From positions 364,161-428,160 of the forward strand of contig NZ_BKAH01000001.1 of the NCBI RefSeq assembly GCF_007992455.1: a stretch of DNA of 64,000 nt. The letters run 5' to 3'. This DNA comes from Microbacterium saccharophilum (GTDB taxonomy: Bacteria; Actinomycetota; Actinomycetes; Actinomycetales; Microbacteriaceae). Within the stretch, counting starts at the first letter, position 1, and each line of letters opens with the position of its first letter. The translations under genes were made by a program, and so were the position numbers. This document shows, one piece after another, positions 30,026-38,193 of this stretch. The notes under the pieces were generated by a model that was not told the DNA's origin, searched no databases, and saw only the letters and a list, made by a program, of their open reading frames with translations.

Positions 30026-31594
30026 TCAGGCGGTCTGCTCGACGCGGGGGAAGAGCGGCGCGAGCGCGCTCACGGTCGTGCCGGGCTGCAGGCGTCCCCA
30101 GCGGCCGGCCTCGCGGAGCAGCTGGCCTTCGAGCGCCTCGGTCGAGCCGAGCGCCGTCCAGAGCTTCCGCGTCGCCTCCGGCATGATCGGCGAGAGCAGC
30201 ACGGCGAGCGCGCGGAGACCTTCGGCGGCCGTGTACAGGACGGTGCCGAGGCGCGCGCGCTGCGCGTCATCCTTCGCCAGCGCCCACGGCTCGTTGTCGG
30301 TGATGTATCCGTTGAGGGCGTCGACGATCGTCCAGATCGCGGCGATGGCCTCGTCCGGGCGGAAGCGGGCCATCGCCGCGTCGGCGGCGGTGGCGGCATC
30401 CGCGACGACCTGCCGGATGCGGCGGTCGTCGTCGTTCTCCTCGCCGGGCGCGGGGACCACGCCGTCGAAGTAGCGCGCGATCATCGCCGTGGTGCGGGAT
30501 GCCAGGTTGCCGAAGCCGTTGGCGAGCTCGGCCTGGTAGCGCGCGGACAGGTCCTCCCAAGAGAACGAGCCGTCGTGCCCGAACGGGATGGCGGAGAGGA
30601 AGTAGAAGCGGTACGCGTCGGAGCCGAACACGTCGGTGATCTCCGTGGGCGCGATACCGGTCAGCTTGGACTTGGACATCTTCTCGCCGCCGACGAGGAG
30701 CCAGCCGTGCGCGAACACGCCGCGCGGCACGTCGAGACCCAGCGCCATGAGCATGGCGGGCCAGATGACGGCGTGGAAGCGGAGGATGTCCTTGCCGACC
30801 ACGTGGTACGCGGGCCAGCGGCGGTCGAACTGCTCCGGGTCGGTGCCGTAGCCGACGGCGGTGGCGTAGTTCAGGAGGGCGTCGACCCAGACGTAGATGA
30901 CGTGCGACGGGTCCCACGGCAGCGGGATCCCCCAGTCGAACGCGGACCGGGAGATCGACAGATCCTTCAGGCCGCTGCGGACGAAGGAGACGACTTCGTT
31001 CCGCGCGGAGTCGGGACGGACGAAGTCCGGCTCGGTCTTGTAGAGCTCCAGGAGGCGGTCCTGGAACTCGCTGAGCTTGAAGAAGTAGTTCTTCTCCTGC
31101 AGCAGCTCCAGGGGCTTGGAGTGGATGGCGCAGACCTTGAGACCCTCGAACGCGCCGGTGCCGTCGACGATCTCGGACTCGGGCTTGAACTCCTCGCAGC
31201 CGACGCAGTACAGCGCCTCGTACTCGCCCGCGTAGATGTAACCGCGGTCGTACAGTGCCTGCACGAACTGCTGGACGCGCTCCTCGTGGCGCGGCTGCGT
31301 CGTGCGGATGAAGTCGTCGTTGGCGACGTCGAGGGTCTCCAGCAGCGGGAACCACGACTCCTGAACCAGCTTGTCGACCCACTCCTGCGGCGTCACGCCG
31401 TTGGCGGCCGCGGCGCGCAGCATCTTCTGACCGTGCTCGTCGGTGCCGGTCAGCATCCAGGTGTCGTCGCCGGCCTGCCGGTGCCAGCGCGCGAGCGCGT
31501 CGACGGCCACCGTCGTGTACCCGTGTCCGATGTGGGGCAGGTCGGAGGGGTAGTAGATCGGGGTGGTGATGTAGAACGAGCCGCCGGAAGTCAC
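30026..31594 (-). CDS. metG: Methionyl-tRNA synthetase
   Basis: MetG charges tRNA(Met). The 522-residue product has HIGH (21-24) and KMSKS (305-309), and the anticodon-binding helical domain at the C-terminus. The zinc insertion has only one full knuckle: CVGC (130-133) with C155xxH158 in place of a second CxxC. No C-terminal tRNA-binding EMAP domain is fused, as in other short actinobacterial MetG. GTG start at 31594 is six bases after TAGAAT. Confidence 0.97.
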   Translation of the reverse strand: MTSGGSFYITTPIYYPSDLPHIGHGYTTVAVDALARWHRQAGDDTWMLTGTDEHGQKMLRAAAANGVTPQEWVDKLVQESWFPLLETLDVANDDFIRTTQPRHEERVQQFVQALYDRGYIYAGEYEALYCVGCEEFKPESEIVDGTGAFEGLKVCAIHSKPLELLQEKNYFFKLSEFQDRLLELYKTEPDFVRPDSARNEVVSFVRSGLKDLSISRSAFDWGIPLPWDPSHVIYVWVDALLNYATAVGYGTDPEQFDRRWPAYHVVGKDILRFHAVIWPAMLMALGLDVPRGVFAHGWLLVGGEKMSKSKLTGIAPTEITDVFGSDAYRFYFLSAIPFGHDGSFSWEDLSARYQAELANGFGNLASRTTAMIARYFDGVVPAPGEENDDDRRIRQVVADAATAADAAMARFRPDEAIAAIWTIVDALNGYITDNEPWALAKDDAQRARLGTVLYTAAEGLRALAVLLSPIMPEATRKLWTALGSTEALEGQLLREAGRWGRLQPGTTVSALAPLFPRVEQTA

Positions 31595-31606
31595 CCGTCG
31601 ATTCTA
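31592..31606 (-). promoter_or_regulatory. Leaderless-type promoter of metG-tatD
   Basis: Minus-strand TAGAAT (31601-31606), six-base spacer, GTG at 31594. The hexamer and spacer are the same as, or nearly the same as, those of the DUF222 gene (TAGAATCGACG). Confidence 0.65.
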
Positions 31607-31716
31607 GGCGGGGCGCCGGATGCCGCAGGGTCAGATGACGCCCACCCCTTCTCGTCCTCCGCCGGCGCCGCCCGCACCCGCCGCCGTCACCGTCCGGCGT
31701 TCCCCACCGTTCCGGG

Positions 31717-31769
31717 GTGTCACAGAATCTGCGGGTCCGGGCAGGGGCTACCCGCGCGTAGTGTGACAC
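31717..31769. repeat. Palindrome-ended intergenic repeat, unit 1
   Basis: A 53-base unit bounded by perfect inverted ends GTGTCACA (31717-31724) and TGTGACAC (31762-31769). The 37-base interior is GC-rich with CTACCCGC near the right end. It lies in the 288-base gap upstream of metG; apart from the metG promoter and these two units I see nothing else in that gap. Confidence 0.75.
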
Positions 31770-31780
31770 GCCCTCGTGCC

Positions 31781-31833
31781 GTGTCACAGGAACGGCGAAT
31801 GCGGTCGCAGGTCACCCGCCGGTGGTGTGACAC
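31781..31833. repeat. Palindrome-ended intergenic repeat, unit 2
   Basis: Same 53-base length and same eight-base ends as unit 1, at a 64-base period. The interior has diverged but keeps similar CACCCGC near the right end. The equal length, conserved ends and changed interior argue that the ends are the functional part. Confidence 0.75.
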
Positions 31834-31882
31834 GCCGCCGGCAGACGCGGGCAGACCCGGACGACCCGGACCGCGCCGACGC

Positions 31883-32896
31883 TCAGGCGCTCTCGCGCAC
31901 CACGAGGGTCGTCGGGAGCACGACCGACTCGCGCGGGGTGCCGCTGATCACGTCCAGCACCATGTCGACCATCGTGCGGGAGATGTCCGCCCAGGGCTGG
32001 CGCATCGTCGTGAGGGGAGGGTCGTGCGTCTCGGCGAGCCCGGAGTCGTCGAAGCCGGCGACGGCGATGTCCTCGGGCACGCGCTTGCCGGCGCGGCGGA
32101 TCGCGGCGATCGCGCCGACGGCCATGACGTCGGATGCCGCGAAGACGGCGTCGATGTCGGGGGCGCGCTCCAGCAGCCGCGTCATGGCTGCGGCGCCCGC
32201 CTCGCTCGAGTAGACGTCCTGCTCGACGAGATCCGGGTCGAAACCGTCGCCCATCTCCTCGCGGAACCCGATGAGCCGGAAGCGACCGCCCGGGGTGTCG
32301 TCGGGGCCGGTGATGACGGCGATCTTCCGGTATCCCCGCGTCATCAGGTACCGCGTCATCTCCCGCGCCGAGCCCTCCTCGTCGACGGAGACCGTCGGCA
32401 CATGCGCGCGATCGCCGAGCGGGACGCCGCTGCAGACGGTCGGGATGCCGGCCGCGATGAGCGAGGCGAGCAGCGGGTTGGATTCGTGCGAGGAGATGAG
32501 GAGGACACCGTCGACGTGACCGGCGCGGACGTAGTGCTCGATGTTCGCCCGCTCCGCGGCCGTGTCCGCCACGAGCAGCACGAGCGTCATCGAGCGCTGC
32601 GCGAGCGTCTCGGTGGCCCCGCGCAGCAGCAGGGCGAAGGTCGGGTCGCTGAAGAGCAGGTGGTGCGGCTCGGTGAGCAGGAACGCGACCGAGTTCGCCC
32701 GGCCCGTCGCGAGGCTCCGCGCGGCGTGACTGACGGTGTACCCGGTGCGGGCGATGGCCTCCTCGACGGCGGTCCGCGCCTCCGGCGAGACCCAGTGACC
32801 GCCGTTGATGACCCGGGACACCGTCCCGTGCGAGACGCCCGCGACGCGCGCGACGTCACGGATCGTCGGCTTTCGCACGCTGTCGGGGGATGCCAC
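31883..32896 (-). CDS. LacI-family repressor of the galactan genes (predicted)
   Basis: A 337-residue LacI/GalR regulator with HTH PTIRDVARVAGVSHGTVSRV, hinge AARSLATGRANSV and a sugar-binding effector domain (AVAGFDDSGLAE near the end). It is divergent from the GH42 gene, and the gap holds two copies of the TGTGACCGGTCACA-type operator, which have the CG-centred symmetry of LacI-family sites. It is the best candidate to bind the same sequence at the galactanase and araD. The inducer is probably a galacto-oligosaccharide or galactose; this is inferred from context. GTG start is seven bases from TAGAGT. Confidence 0.9.
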   Translation of the reverse strand: MASPDSVRKPTIRDVARVAGVSHGTVSRVINGGHWVSPEARTAVEEAIARTGYTVSHAARSLATGRANSVAFLLTEPHHLLFSDPTFALLLRGATETLAQRSMTLVLLVADTAAERANIEHYVRAGHVDGVLLISSHESNPLLASLIAAGIPTVCSGVPLGDRAHVPTVSVDEEGSAREMTRYLMTRGYRKIAVITGPDDTPGGRFRLIGFREEMGDGFDPDLVEQDVYSSEAGAAAMTRLLERAPDIDAVFAASDVMAVGAIAAIRRAGKRVPEDIAVAGFDDSGLAETHDPPLTTMRQPWADISRTMVDMVLDVISGTPRESVVLPTTLVVRESA

Positions 32897-32909
32897 GGTC
32901 GAGACTCTA
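32894..32909 (-). promoter_or_regulatory. Leaderless-type promoter of the galactan LacI gene
   Basis: Minus-strand TAGAGT (32904-32909), seven-base spacer, GTG at 32896. Operator copy at 32951-32964 lies 42 bases upstream, so the repressor may also affect its own gene. Confidence 0.6.
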
Positions 32910-32950
32910 CCCCTGCGCCTCCACGCCGCCCGGCCCGGCGCGCATGAAGA

Positions 32951-32964
32951 TGGGACCGGTCACA
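32951..32964. promoter_or_regulatory. LacI-type operator, upstream copy at GH42
   Basis: TGGGACCGGTCACA differs by one base from the perfect palindrome TGTGACCGGTCACA 71 bases downstream. The spacing would allow looping by a tetrameric or paired dimeric repressor. Confidence 0.6.
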
Positions 32965-33003
32965 GTTCGGTAACGAGTCCCCGCGGCGCATGTTTCGGGC
33001 ACG

Positions 33004-33009
33004 TAAACT
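33004..33009 (+). promoter_or_regulatory. Probable -10 box of the GH42 operon
   Basis: TAAACT, a good TAnnnT match, lies 9 bases before the operator palindrome at 33019. The transcription start would fall at about 33016, so the operator would act as a block at the start. No good -35 is visible. Confidence 0.55.
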
Positions 33010-33018
33010 GACGGCACA

Positions 33019-33038
33019 GGCTGTGACCGGTCACAGCC
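33019..33038. promoter_or_regulatory. Perfect LacI-type operator at the GH42 start region
   Basis: GGCTGTGACCGGTCACAGCC is a perfect 20-base palindrome 27 bases before the GH42 ATG. It is the most symmetric member of the operator set shared with the galactanase and araD. Confidence 0.85.
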
Positions 33039-33064
33039 CCCGAGACTCTCGAGGACCCGAAGCA

Positions 33065-35089
33065 ATGACCGCTCCCAGCTGGCCGAAGCTCGACGCGATC
33101 GCGTTCGGCGGCGACTACACGCCGGAGCAGTGGTCCCGCGAGACCTGGCGCGAGGACGTCGCGCTCATGCGCGAGGCAGGCGTCAACCTCGTGAGCATCG
33201 GCATCTTCGCCTGGGCGCTCATCGAGACGAGCGAGGGCGTCTTCGACTTCACGTGGCTCGACGAGGTGGTCGAGCTCCTGCACGAGAACGGCATCTCCGT
33301 CGACATGGGGACCCCGACGGCCTCCCCGCCGGCCTGGTTCTTCGCGAACCACCCCGACGCCCGCGTCCTCACGCGCGAGGGCGTCACGATGGGCTTCGGC
33401 GCGCGCGGCATGGCGTCGCACTCCTCCCCCGCGTACCGCGCGGCCGCCGTCCGCATCGCGACCGAGCTCGCCCGTCGCTATGGGAACCACCCGGCCGTCG
33501 TGCTGTGGCACGTGCACAACGAGTACGGCGTCCCGGTCGGCGAGGACTACTCCCCGAACGCCGTCCGCGCCTGGCGGCTCTGGCTGCAGGAGCGCTACGG
33601 GTCGCTCGACGCGCTCAACGCCGCGTGGGGCACCGCGTTCTGGGGCCAGCACTACGGCGACTGGGAGCACGTCGGCGCCCCCGCCGCCGCGCCCAGCGTC
33701 GTGAACCCCGCACAGCGCCTCGACTTCGCGCGCTTCACCGACCACCAGCTGCGCCAGTGCTACATCGCCGAGCGCGACGCCATCCGCGCGCACAGCGACC
33801 GCCCGATCACGACGAACTTCATGGCCAACCAGCACAACGGCTGCGACCTGTGGGCGTGGGCGCGGGAGGTGGACATCGTCTCGGACGACCACTACCTCTG
33901 GGCGGCGGACGAGGAGGGCGAGATCGGCCTCGCCATCGCCGCGGACCTCACCCGATCGGTCGGCGGCGGCGCGCCGTGGATCCTCATGGAGCACTCCACC
34001 TCGGCCGTGAACTGGCAGCCCCGCAACGTCGCGAAGCGCCCCGGCGAGATGGCACGCAACTCGCTCTCCCACCTCGGGCGCGGCGCCGACGGCATCCTGT
34101 TCTTCCAGTGGCGCGCCTCCCGCTCCGGCGCGGAGAAGTTCCACTCCGCGATGCTCCCCCATGCCGGCACGACCTCCCGCGTCTGGCGCGAGGTCGTCGA
34201 CCTCGGCGACAAGCTGGCGACGCTGAACGAGGTCCGCGGCTCGCGCGTGCAGGCCGATGTCGCGATCCTGTGGGACTTCGAGTCGTTCTGGGCGCAGGAC
34301 CTCGAATGGCGCCCCTCCGAGGACGTCGACCACGGCGAGCGCATCCGCGCCTTCTACGAGCGCCTGTGGCGCGACGGCATCACCGCCGACTTCGCGCTGC
34401 CGGGCCACGACCTCTCCGGCTACAAGCTCGTCCTCGCGCCGGCCCAGTACATGCTGCGCACCGCGGATGCCGACAACCTCAACCGCTACGTGGCGCAGGG
34501 CGGCACACTCGTCGTCTCGTTCTTCTCCGCCGTCGTCGACGAGAACGACGCCGTGCACGCGGGCGGCTTCGCCGCTCCCCTCGAGCCCGCGCTCGGGCTG
34601 CGCGTCGAGGAGCACCTGCCGCTGCGCGAAGGCGCGACGTGCACCGTCGACTTCGCCGGCCGCCCCGTCACGGCCGACGTCTGGCAGGAGGACCTCGTCC
34701 TCTCCGGGGCCGACGTCCGCGGCGTGTACGTCGACGGCCCCGCCGCCGGTGAGCCGGCCATCACGCGAAACCGTCACGGGGCCGGCACCGGCTGGTACAT
34801 CAGCACCCGCCCGGATGCCGAGGGCCTCGCGGCCGTCATGGCCGAGGTCTACGCCGACGCCGGCATCACCCCCGCCGGTCTCCCGGCCGGCGTCGAGGTC
34901 GTCCGGCGCACGAGTGCGGACGCCGACTTCCTCGTCGCGATCAACCATTCCGCCGTGACCGTTTCGTTGTCAGTTTCGGGGGTGGATCTGCTGACGCAGA
35001 CCGCAACCGACGGCATGCTGGAGCTTGCGGGCGGCGACGTCGCCGTCATCCGCTCGCCGCACACAGCAGATCGGAGTGCGCAGTCCTGA
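33065..35089 (+). CDS. Beta-galactosidase, GH42
   Basis: A cytosolic 674-residue GH42 beta-galactosidase: TIM-barrel catalytic domain, trimerisation domain and C-terminal beta domain. The acid/base is Glu153 in WHVHNEYG and the nucleophile Glu309 in ILMEHST. There is no signal peptide, so it acts on imported galacto-oligosaccharides, fitting the extracellular GH53 enzyme and the ABC importer downstream. GH42 enzymes are commonly tied to galactan use. Start ATG 33065 follows a weak site (GACCCGAAGCA). A 158-base gap leads to the solute-binding protein gene. Confidence 0.94.
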   Translation: MTAPSWPKLDAIAFGGDYTPEQWSRETWREDVALMREAGVNLVSIGIFAWALIETSEGVFDFTWLDEVVELLHENGISVDMGTPTASPPAWFFANHPDARVLTREGVTMGFGARGMASHSSPAYRAAAVRIATELARRYGNHPAVVLWHVHNEYGVPVGEDYSPNAVRAWRLWLQERYGSLDALNAAWGTAFWGQHYGDWEHVGAPAAAPSVVNPAQRLDFARFTDHQLRQCYIAERDAIRAHSDRPITTNFMANQHNGCDLWAWAREVDIVSDDHYLWAADEEGEIGLAIAADLTRSVGGGAPWILMEHSTSAVNWQPRNVAKRPGEMARNSLSHLGRGADGILFFQWRASRSGAEKFHSAMLPHAGTTSRVWREVVDLGDKLATLNEVRGSRVQADVAILWDFESFWAQDLEWRPSEDVDHGERIRAFYERLWRDGITADFALPGHDLSGYKLVLAPAQYMLRTADADNLNRYVAQGGTLVVSFFSAVVDENDAVHAGGFAAPLEPALGLRVEEHLPLREGATCTVDFAGRPVTADVWQEDLVLSGADVRGVYVDGPAAGEPAITRNRHGAGTGWYISTRPDAEGLAAVMAEVYADAGITPAGLPAGVEVVRRTSADADFLVAINHSAVTVSLSVSGVDLLTQTATDGMLELAGGDVAVIRSPHTADRSAQS

Positions 35090-35153
35090 CACTCCACATC
35101 ACCACACCGTGTGCGGGCACCCTCCCGCGCACATCGCACTGAGAAACACCCGT

Positions 35154-35171
35154 TGCGGCCGGCTGGCCGCA
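35154..35171. other. Stem-loop between GH42 and the binding-protein gene
   Basis: TGCGGCC and GGCCGCA form a seven-base stem with a GGCT loop in the 158-base gap 35090-35247. No U-tract follows. I see no copy of the galactan operator in this gap, so the importer is probably transcribed from the GH42 promoter, with this hairpin setting the ratio. Confidence 0.4.
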
Positions 35172-35247
35172 GCAACCACCATCGGTCGTAAGGGCGCGAC
35201 CTCGTAAGAGGCCCCGCAGGATCGACCACCCTATGGAAGGAAAATCC

Positions 35248-36492
35248 ATGCGCAAGTTGGGAATCGGAGTCGCCGCACTCGCCGCGACCACCATCCTCCT
35301 CGCCGGCTGCTCCGGCGGCGGCAACACCCCGGCCCCGGACGAGACCGACGCCGGGCCCATCGACGCCAGCGGCGTCACGCTCACCATCTGGACGGACGCC
35401 AACCGCCAGCCGGCCATCGAGGCGGCCGCCGCGACGTTCGAAGAGGAGACGGGCGCGACCATCGAGCTCGTCGAGAAGAACTTCGACGACATCCGCACCG
35501 ACTTCACCAACCAGGTCCCGACCGGCGAGGGCCCCGACATCACGATCGGCGCACACGACTGGCTCGGCGGCCTCGTCGAAGCCGGTGTCGTCTCCACGCT
35601 CGACCTCGGCGACGTGGCGGGCGAGTTCGAGCAGGTCGCGCTGGACGCGTTCAGCTACGACGGCCAGCTCTACGCGCTGCCCTACTCCCTCGAGACCATC
35701 GCGCTCGTGCAGAACACCGACCTCGTCGGTGAGGACGCCCCCGCGACGTGGGACGACATGATCGCCGCCGGCACCGCGTCCGGCGCCGAGCGCCCGTTCG
35801 TGATCAACACGGCCGGTCAGACCGGTGACGCGTACACGATGTACGGCTTCCAGACCTCGTTCGGCGCGCCGGTGTTCGTCCAGGACGACTCGGGCAGCTA
35901 CACGACCGAGGTCGGCATGGGCGGCGAGGCCGGCCAGGCCTTCGCGACGTGGCTCGGCGAGAAGGGCGAGACTGGCACCGGGAACATCTCGACCACGGTC
36001 GACTACGACACGAACAACGAGCTGTTCGCCTCCGGCAAGGCCGCCTACACGATCCAGGGTCCCTGGGCCATCGAGGCGCTCACCGCGAACGGCGCGAACG
36101 TCAAGGTCAACCCGATCCCGTCCGCGGGTGGCGAGACCGCATCGCCGTTCGTCGGCGTGCAGGGCTTCTACCTGAGCGCGGAGAGCGAGAACGCCCTCGT
36201 CGCGCAGGAGTTCCTGGTGAACTACCTCGCCACCGAGGACGCGCAGCGCGCCCTCTACGAGGCTGACCCCCGCATCCCCGCGTGGTCGACCATCGCCGAA
36301 GAGGTCTCGGCCGACCCGGTGATCGCCGGCTTCCTCGCGTCGTCGCAGAACGGCGTCCCGATGCCGAACATCCCCCAGATGGGCTCCGTCTGGGACCTGT
36401 GGAACGCCGCTCAGGTGCAGATCATCAAGGGCGCCGACCCCGTGTCGACGTGGGACAAGATGGTCGCCGACCTCGAGGCCACGATCGGCTGA
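35248..36492 (+). CDS. Carbohydrate ABC transporter solute-binding lipoprotein (MalE/GanS-like)
   Basis: A 414-residue lipoprotein: lipobox LLAGC with Cys21, then an extracellular class I carbohydrate-binding domain (ITIGAHDWLGGLVEAG, PYSLETIALVQN, AYTIQGPWAIEAL). It resembles MalE and GanS-type proteins for maltose or galacto-oligosaccharides. Between GH42 and the permeases, galacto-oligosaccharides are the likely ligand. The start at 35248 is preferred because GGAAGGAAAA precedes it; an ATG at 35233 would include the ribosome site in the gene. A very strong stem-loop follows the stop. Confidence 0.92.
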   Translation: MRKLGIGVAALAATTILLAGCSGGGNTPAPDETDAGPIDASGVTLTIWTDANRQPAIEAAAATFEEETGATIELVEKNFDDIRTDFTNQVPTGEGPDITIGAHDWLGGLVEAGVVSTLDLGDVAGEFEQVALDAFSYDGQLYALPYSLETIALVQNTDLVGEDAPATWDDMIAAGTASGAERPFVINTAGQTGDAYTMYGFQTSFGAPVFVQDDSGSYTTEVGMGGEAGQAFATWLGEKGETGTGNISTTVDYDTNNELFASGKAAYTIQGPWAIEALTANGANVKVNPIPSAGGETASPFVGVQGFYLSAESENALVAQEFLVNYLATEDAQRALYEADPRIPAWSTIAEEVSADPVIAGFLASSQNGVPMPNIPQMGSVWDLWNAAQVQIIKGADPVSTWDKMVADLEATIG

Positions 36493-36498
36493 TCCCCT

Positions 36499-36532
36499 CC
36501 GGGGGCGGGCGGCGCACGCCGCCCGCCCCCGG
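36499..36532. other. Strong intercistronic stem-loop after the binding-protein gene
   Basis: Perfect 15-base arms CCGGGGGCGGGCGGC and GCCGCCCGCCCCCGG around the loop GCAC, starting 7 bases after the stop codon. As at malE-malF in enteric bacteria, it probably protects the upstream message and lowers permease expression. There is no U-tract, so full termination is unlikely. Confidence 0.75.
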
Positions 36533-36561
36533 AACCATTCGCCTCGTCGAAGGAGATGAAC

Positions 36562-38193
36562 ATGTCGGTCCCGCAGGGCACGATCGCCGCTGACACGACG
36601 CCGCCGAAGGCGCCGCTGTCACCGGCCCCCTCGAAGGAACCCCACGGCCGCGACTGGCGCGGCCTCGGCTGGGGCTTCCTCGTGAAGCTCGCCATCATGG
36701 CCGTGATCAACGCCTTCGGGCTGATGGGCATCGTCGCCGCGTTCCGGGCGGAAGCGTGGCTGATCTTCGCCGCCGCGGTCCTCGTCCTGGTGGCAGCCGA
36801 CATCATCTACTTCACCAAGCGCGCTCTGCCGCTGAAGTACCTCCTGCCGGGACTGACGTTCCTGCTGATCTTCCAGGTCTTCATCTTCGGCTACACGGCG
36901 TACATCGCCTTCACCAACTACGGCGCCGGCCACGTCGGCTCGCAGGAGCAGGCCGTCAACGCCGCGCTCAGCCAGGGCGAGCGCCGCGTCGAGGGCTCCC
37001 CCTCCTACCCGCTCACCGTCATCGAGCAGAACGGCGAACTCGGGTTCGCGATCGTCGAGGACGGCGAGATCAAGGCCGGCACCGCCGACCAGCCGCTGCA
37101 GGTCGTCGGCGACGCGTCCGGATCGGGCGCCGCCACCGAGGTGCCCGGCTGGAACGTCGTGCCGCGCAACACGCTCATCAGCGACCCGGCCATGCAGGAC
37201 GCCGTCGTCGAGCTGCGGGTGCCCATCTCCGACGACCCCAACGACGGCTCGATCCGCACGCGTGAAGGCACGACGGGCGCCGTCTACCTCTCCACGATGG
37301 AGTGGAACCCGGACGCGCAGACGATCACCGACACGGCGACGGGCACGGTCTACTCCGCCACCGCGGACGGCACCTTCGCCGCCGAGGACGGGACGACCCT
37401 CGCCACGGGCTGGACCGCGAACGTCGGCTTCGCAAACTTCGTCCGCCTCTTCACCGATCCGGACCTCTTCGAGCCGCTCGGCCTCGTGACCGTGTGGACG
37501 TTCGCGTGGGCGATCCTCTCGGTGCTGATCCCCTTCGCGATGGGGCTCGTCTTCGCGATCATCTTCAACGACGAACGGGTCAAGGGCCGGAAGATCCTGC
37601 GGACCTTGTTCATCCTCCCCTACGCCTTCCCGGCGTTCATGTCGGCGCTGCTGTTCCGGGGCATGTTCAACGCCGAGTTCGGCGTCATCAACGAGTTCTT
37701 CTTCGGCGGGGCGAACATCGACTGGCTCGGCGACCCCTGGCTCGCCCGGGGGGCCGTGCTGTTCGTCAACGTGTGGCTGACCTACCCGTACTACTTCCTC
37801 GTCTGCACCGGCGCGATCCAGGCGCTGCCCGCGGACGCCCTGGAGGCCGCGTCGATCGACGGGGCGGGCCGCTTCCGGCAGCTGCGCTCCATCATCCTTC
37901 CGCTCGTGCTCGTCGCGACGGCGCCGCTGCTGATCTCGTCCTTCGCCTTCAGCTTCAACAACTTCACCATCATCTACATGTTCAACAACGGCGGCCCCGC
38001 GATACCCGGCGCCCCGTACGCGCTCGGATCCACCGACATCCTGATCTCCGCGATCTGGGACATCTCGGGGGTCTCCGGCGGCAAGGCGGACTACGGCCTC
38101 GCCAGCGCCCTGTCGATCCTCGTGTTCATCGTCGTCGGCCTCATCTCCGCCCTGGCGTTCCGCCAGACCAAGAAGCTCGAGGAGTACCAGTGA
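36562..38193 (+). CDS. Sugar ABC transporter permease, MalF-like
   Basis: A 543-residue inner membrane permease. After a cytosolic tail come two to three membrane segments, then a long extracytoplasmic insertion (about residues 120-290) like the MalF P2 loop, and six more segments. The EAA loop is EAASIDGAGRFRQLRSIILP, where the ATPase docks. Length and P2 loop place it with MalF/GanP for oligosaccharides. Start taken at ATG 36562, six bases after AAGGAG; the ATG at 36556 directly abuts that site and is too close. Confidence 0.92.
   Translation: MSVPQGTIAADTTPPKAPLSPAPSKEPHGRDWRGLGWGFLVKLAIMAVINAFGLMGIVAAFRAEAWLIFAAAVLVLVAADIIYFTKRALPLKYLLPGLTFLLIFQVFIFGYTAYIAFTNYGAGHVGSQEQAVNAALSQGERRVEGSPSYPLTVIEQNGELGFAIVEDGEIKAGTADQPLQVVGDASGSGAATEVPGWNVVPRNTLISDPAMQDAVVELRVPISDDPNDGSIRTREGTTGAVYLSTMEWNPDAQTITDTATGTVYSATADGTFAAEDGTTLATGWTANVGFANFVRLFTDPDLFEPLGLVTVWTFAWAILSVLIPFAMGLVFAIIFNDERVKGRKILRTLFILPYAFPAFMSALLFRGMFNAEFGVINEFFFGGANIDWLGDPWLARGAVLFVNVWLTYPYYFLVCTGAIQALPADALEAASIDGAGRFRQLRSIILPLVLVATAPLLISSFAFSFNNFTIIYMFNNGGPAIPGAPYALGSTDILISAIWDISGVSGGKADYGLASALSILVFIVVGLISALAFRQTKKLEEYQ

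Noticed and set aside
31607..31716. Possible short gene in the gap upstream of metG
   Set aside because: No start with a ribosome site or leaderless hexamer and no recognisable product; only the metG promoter and the two repeats are supported.
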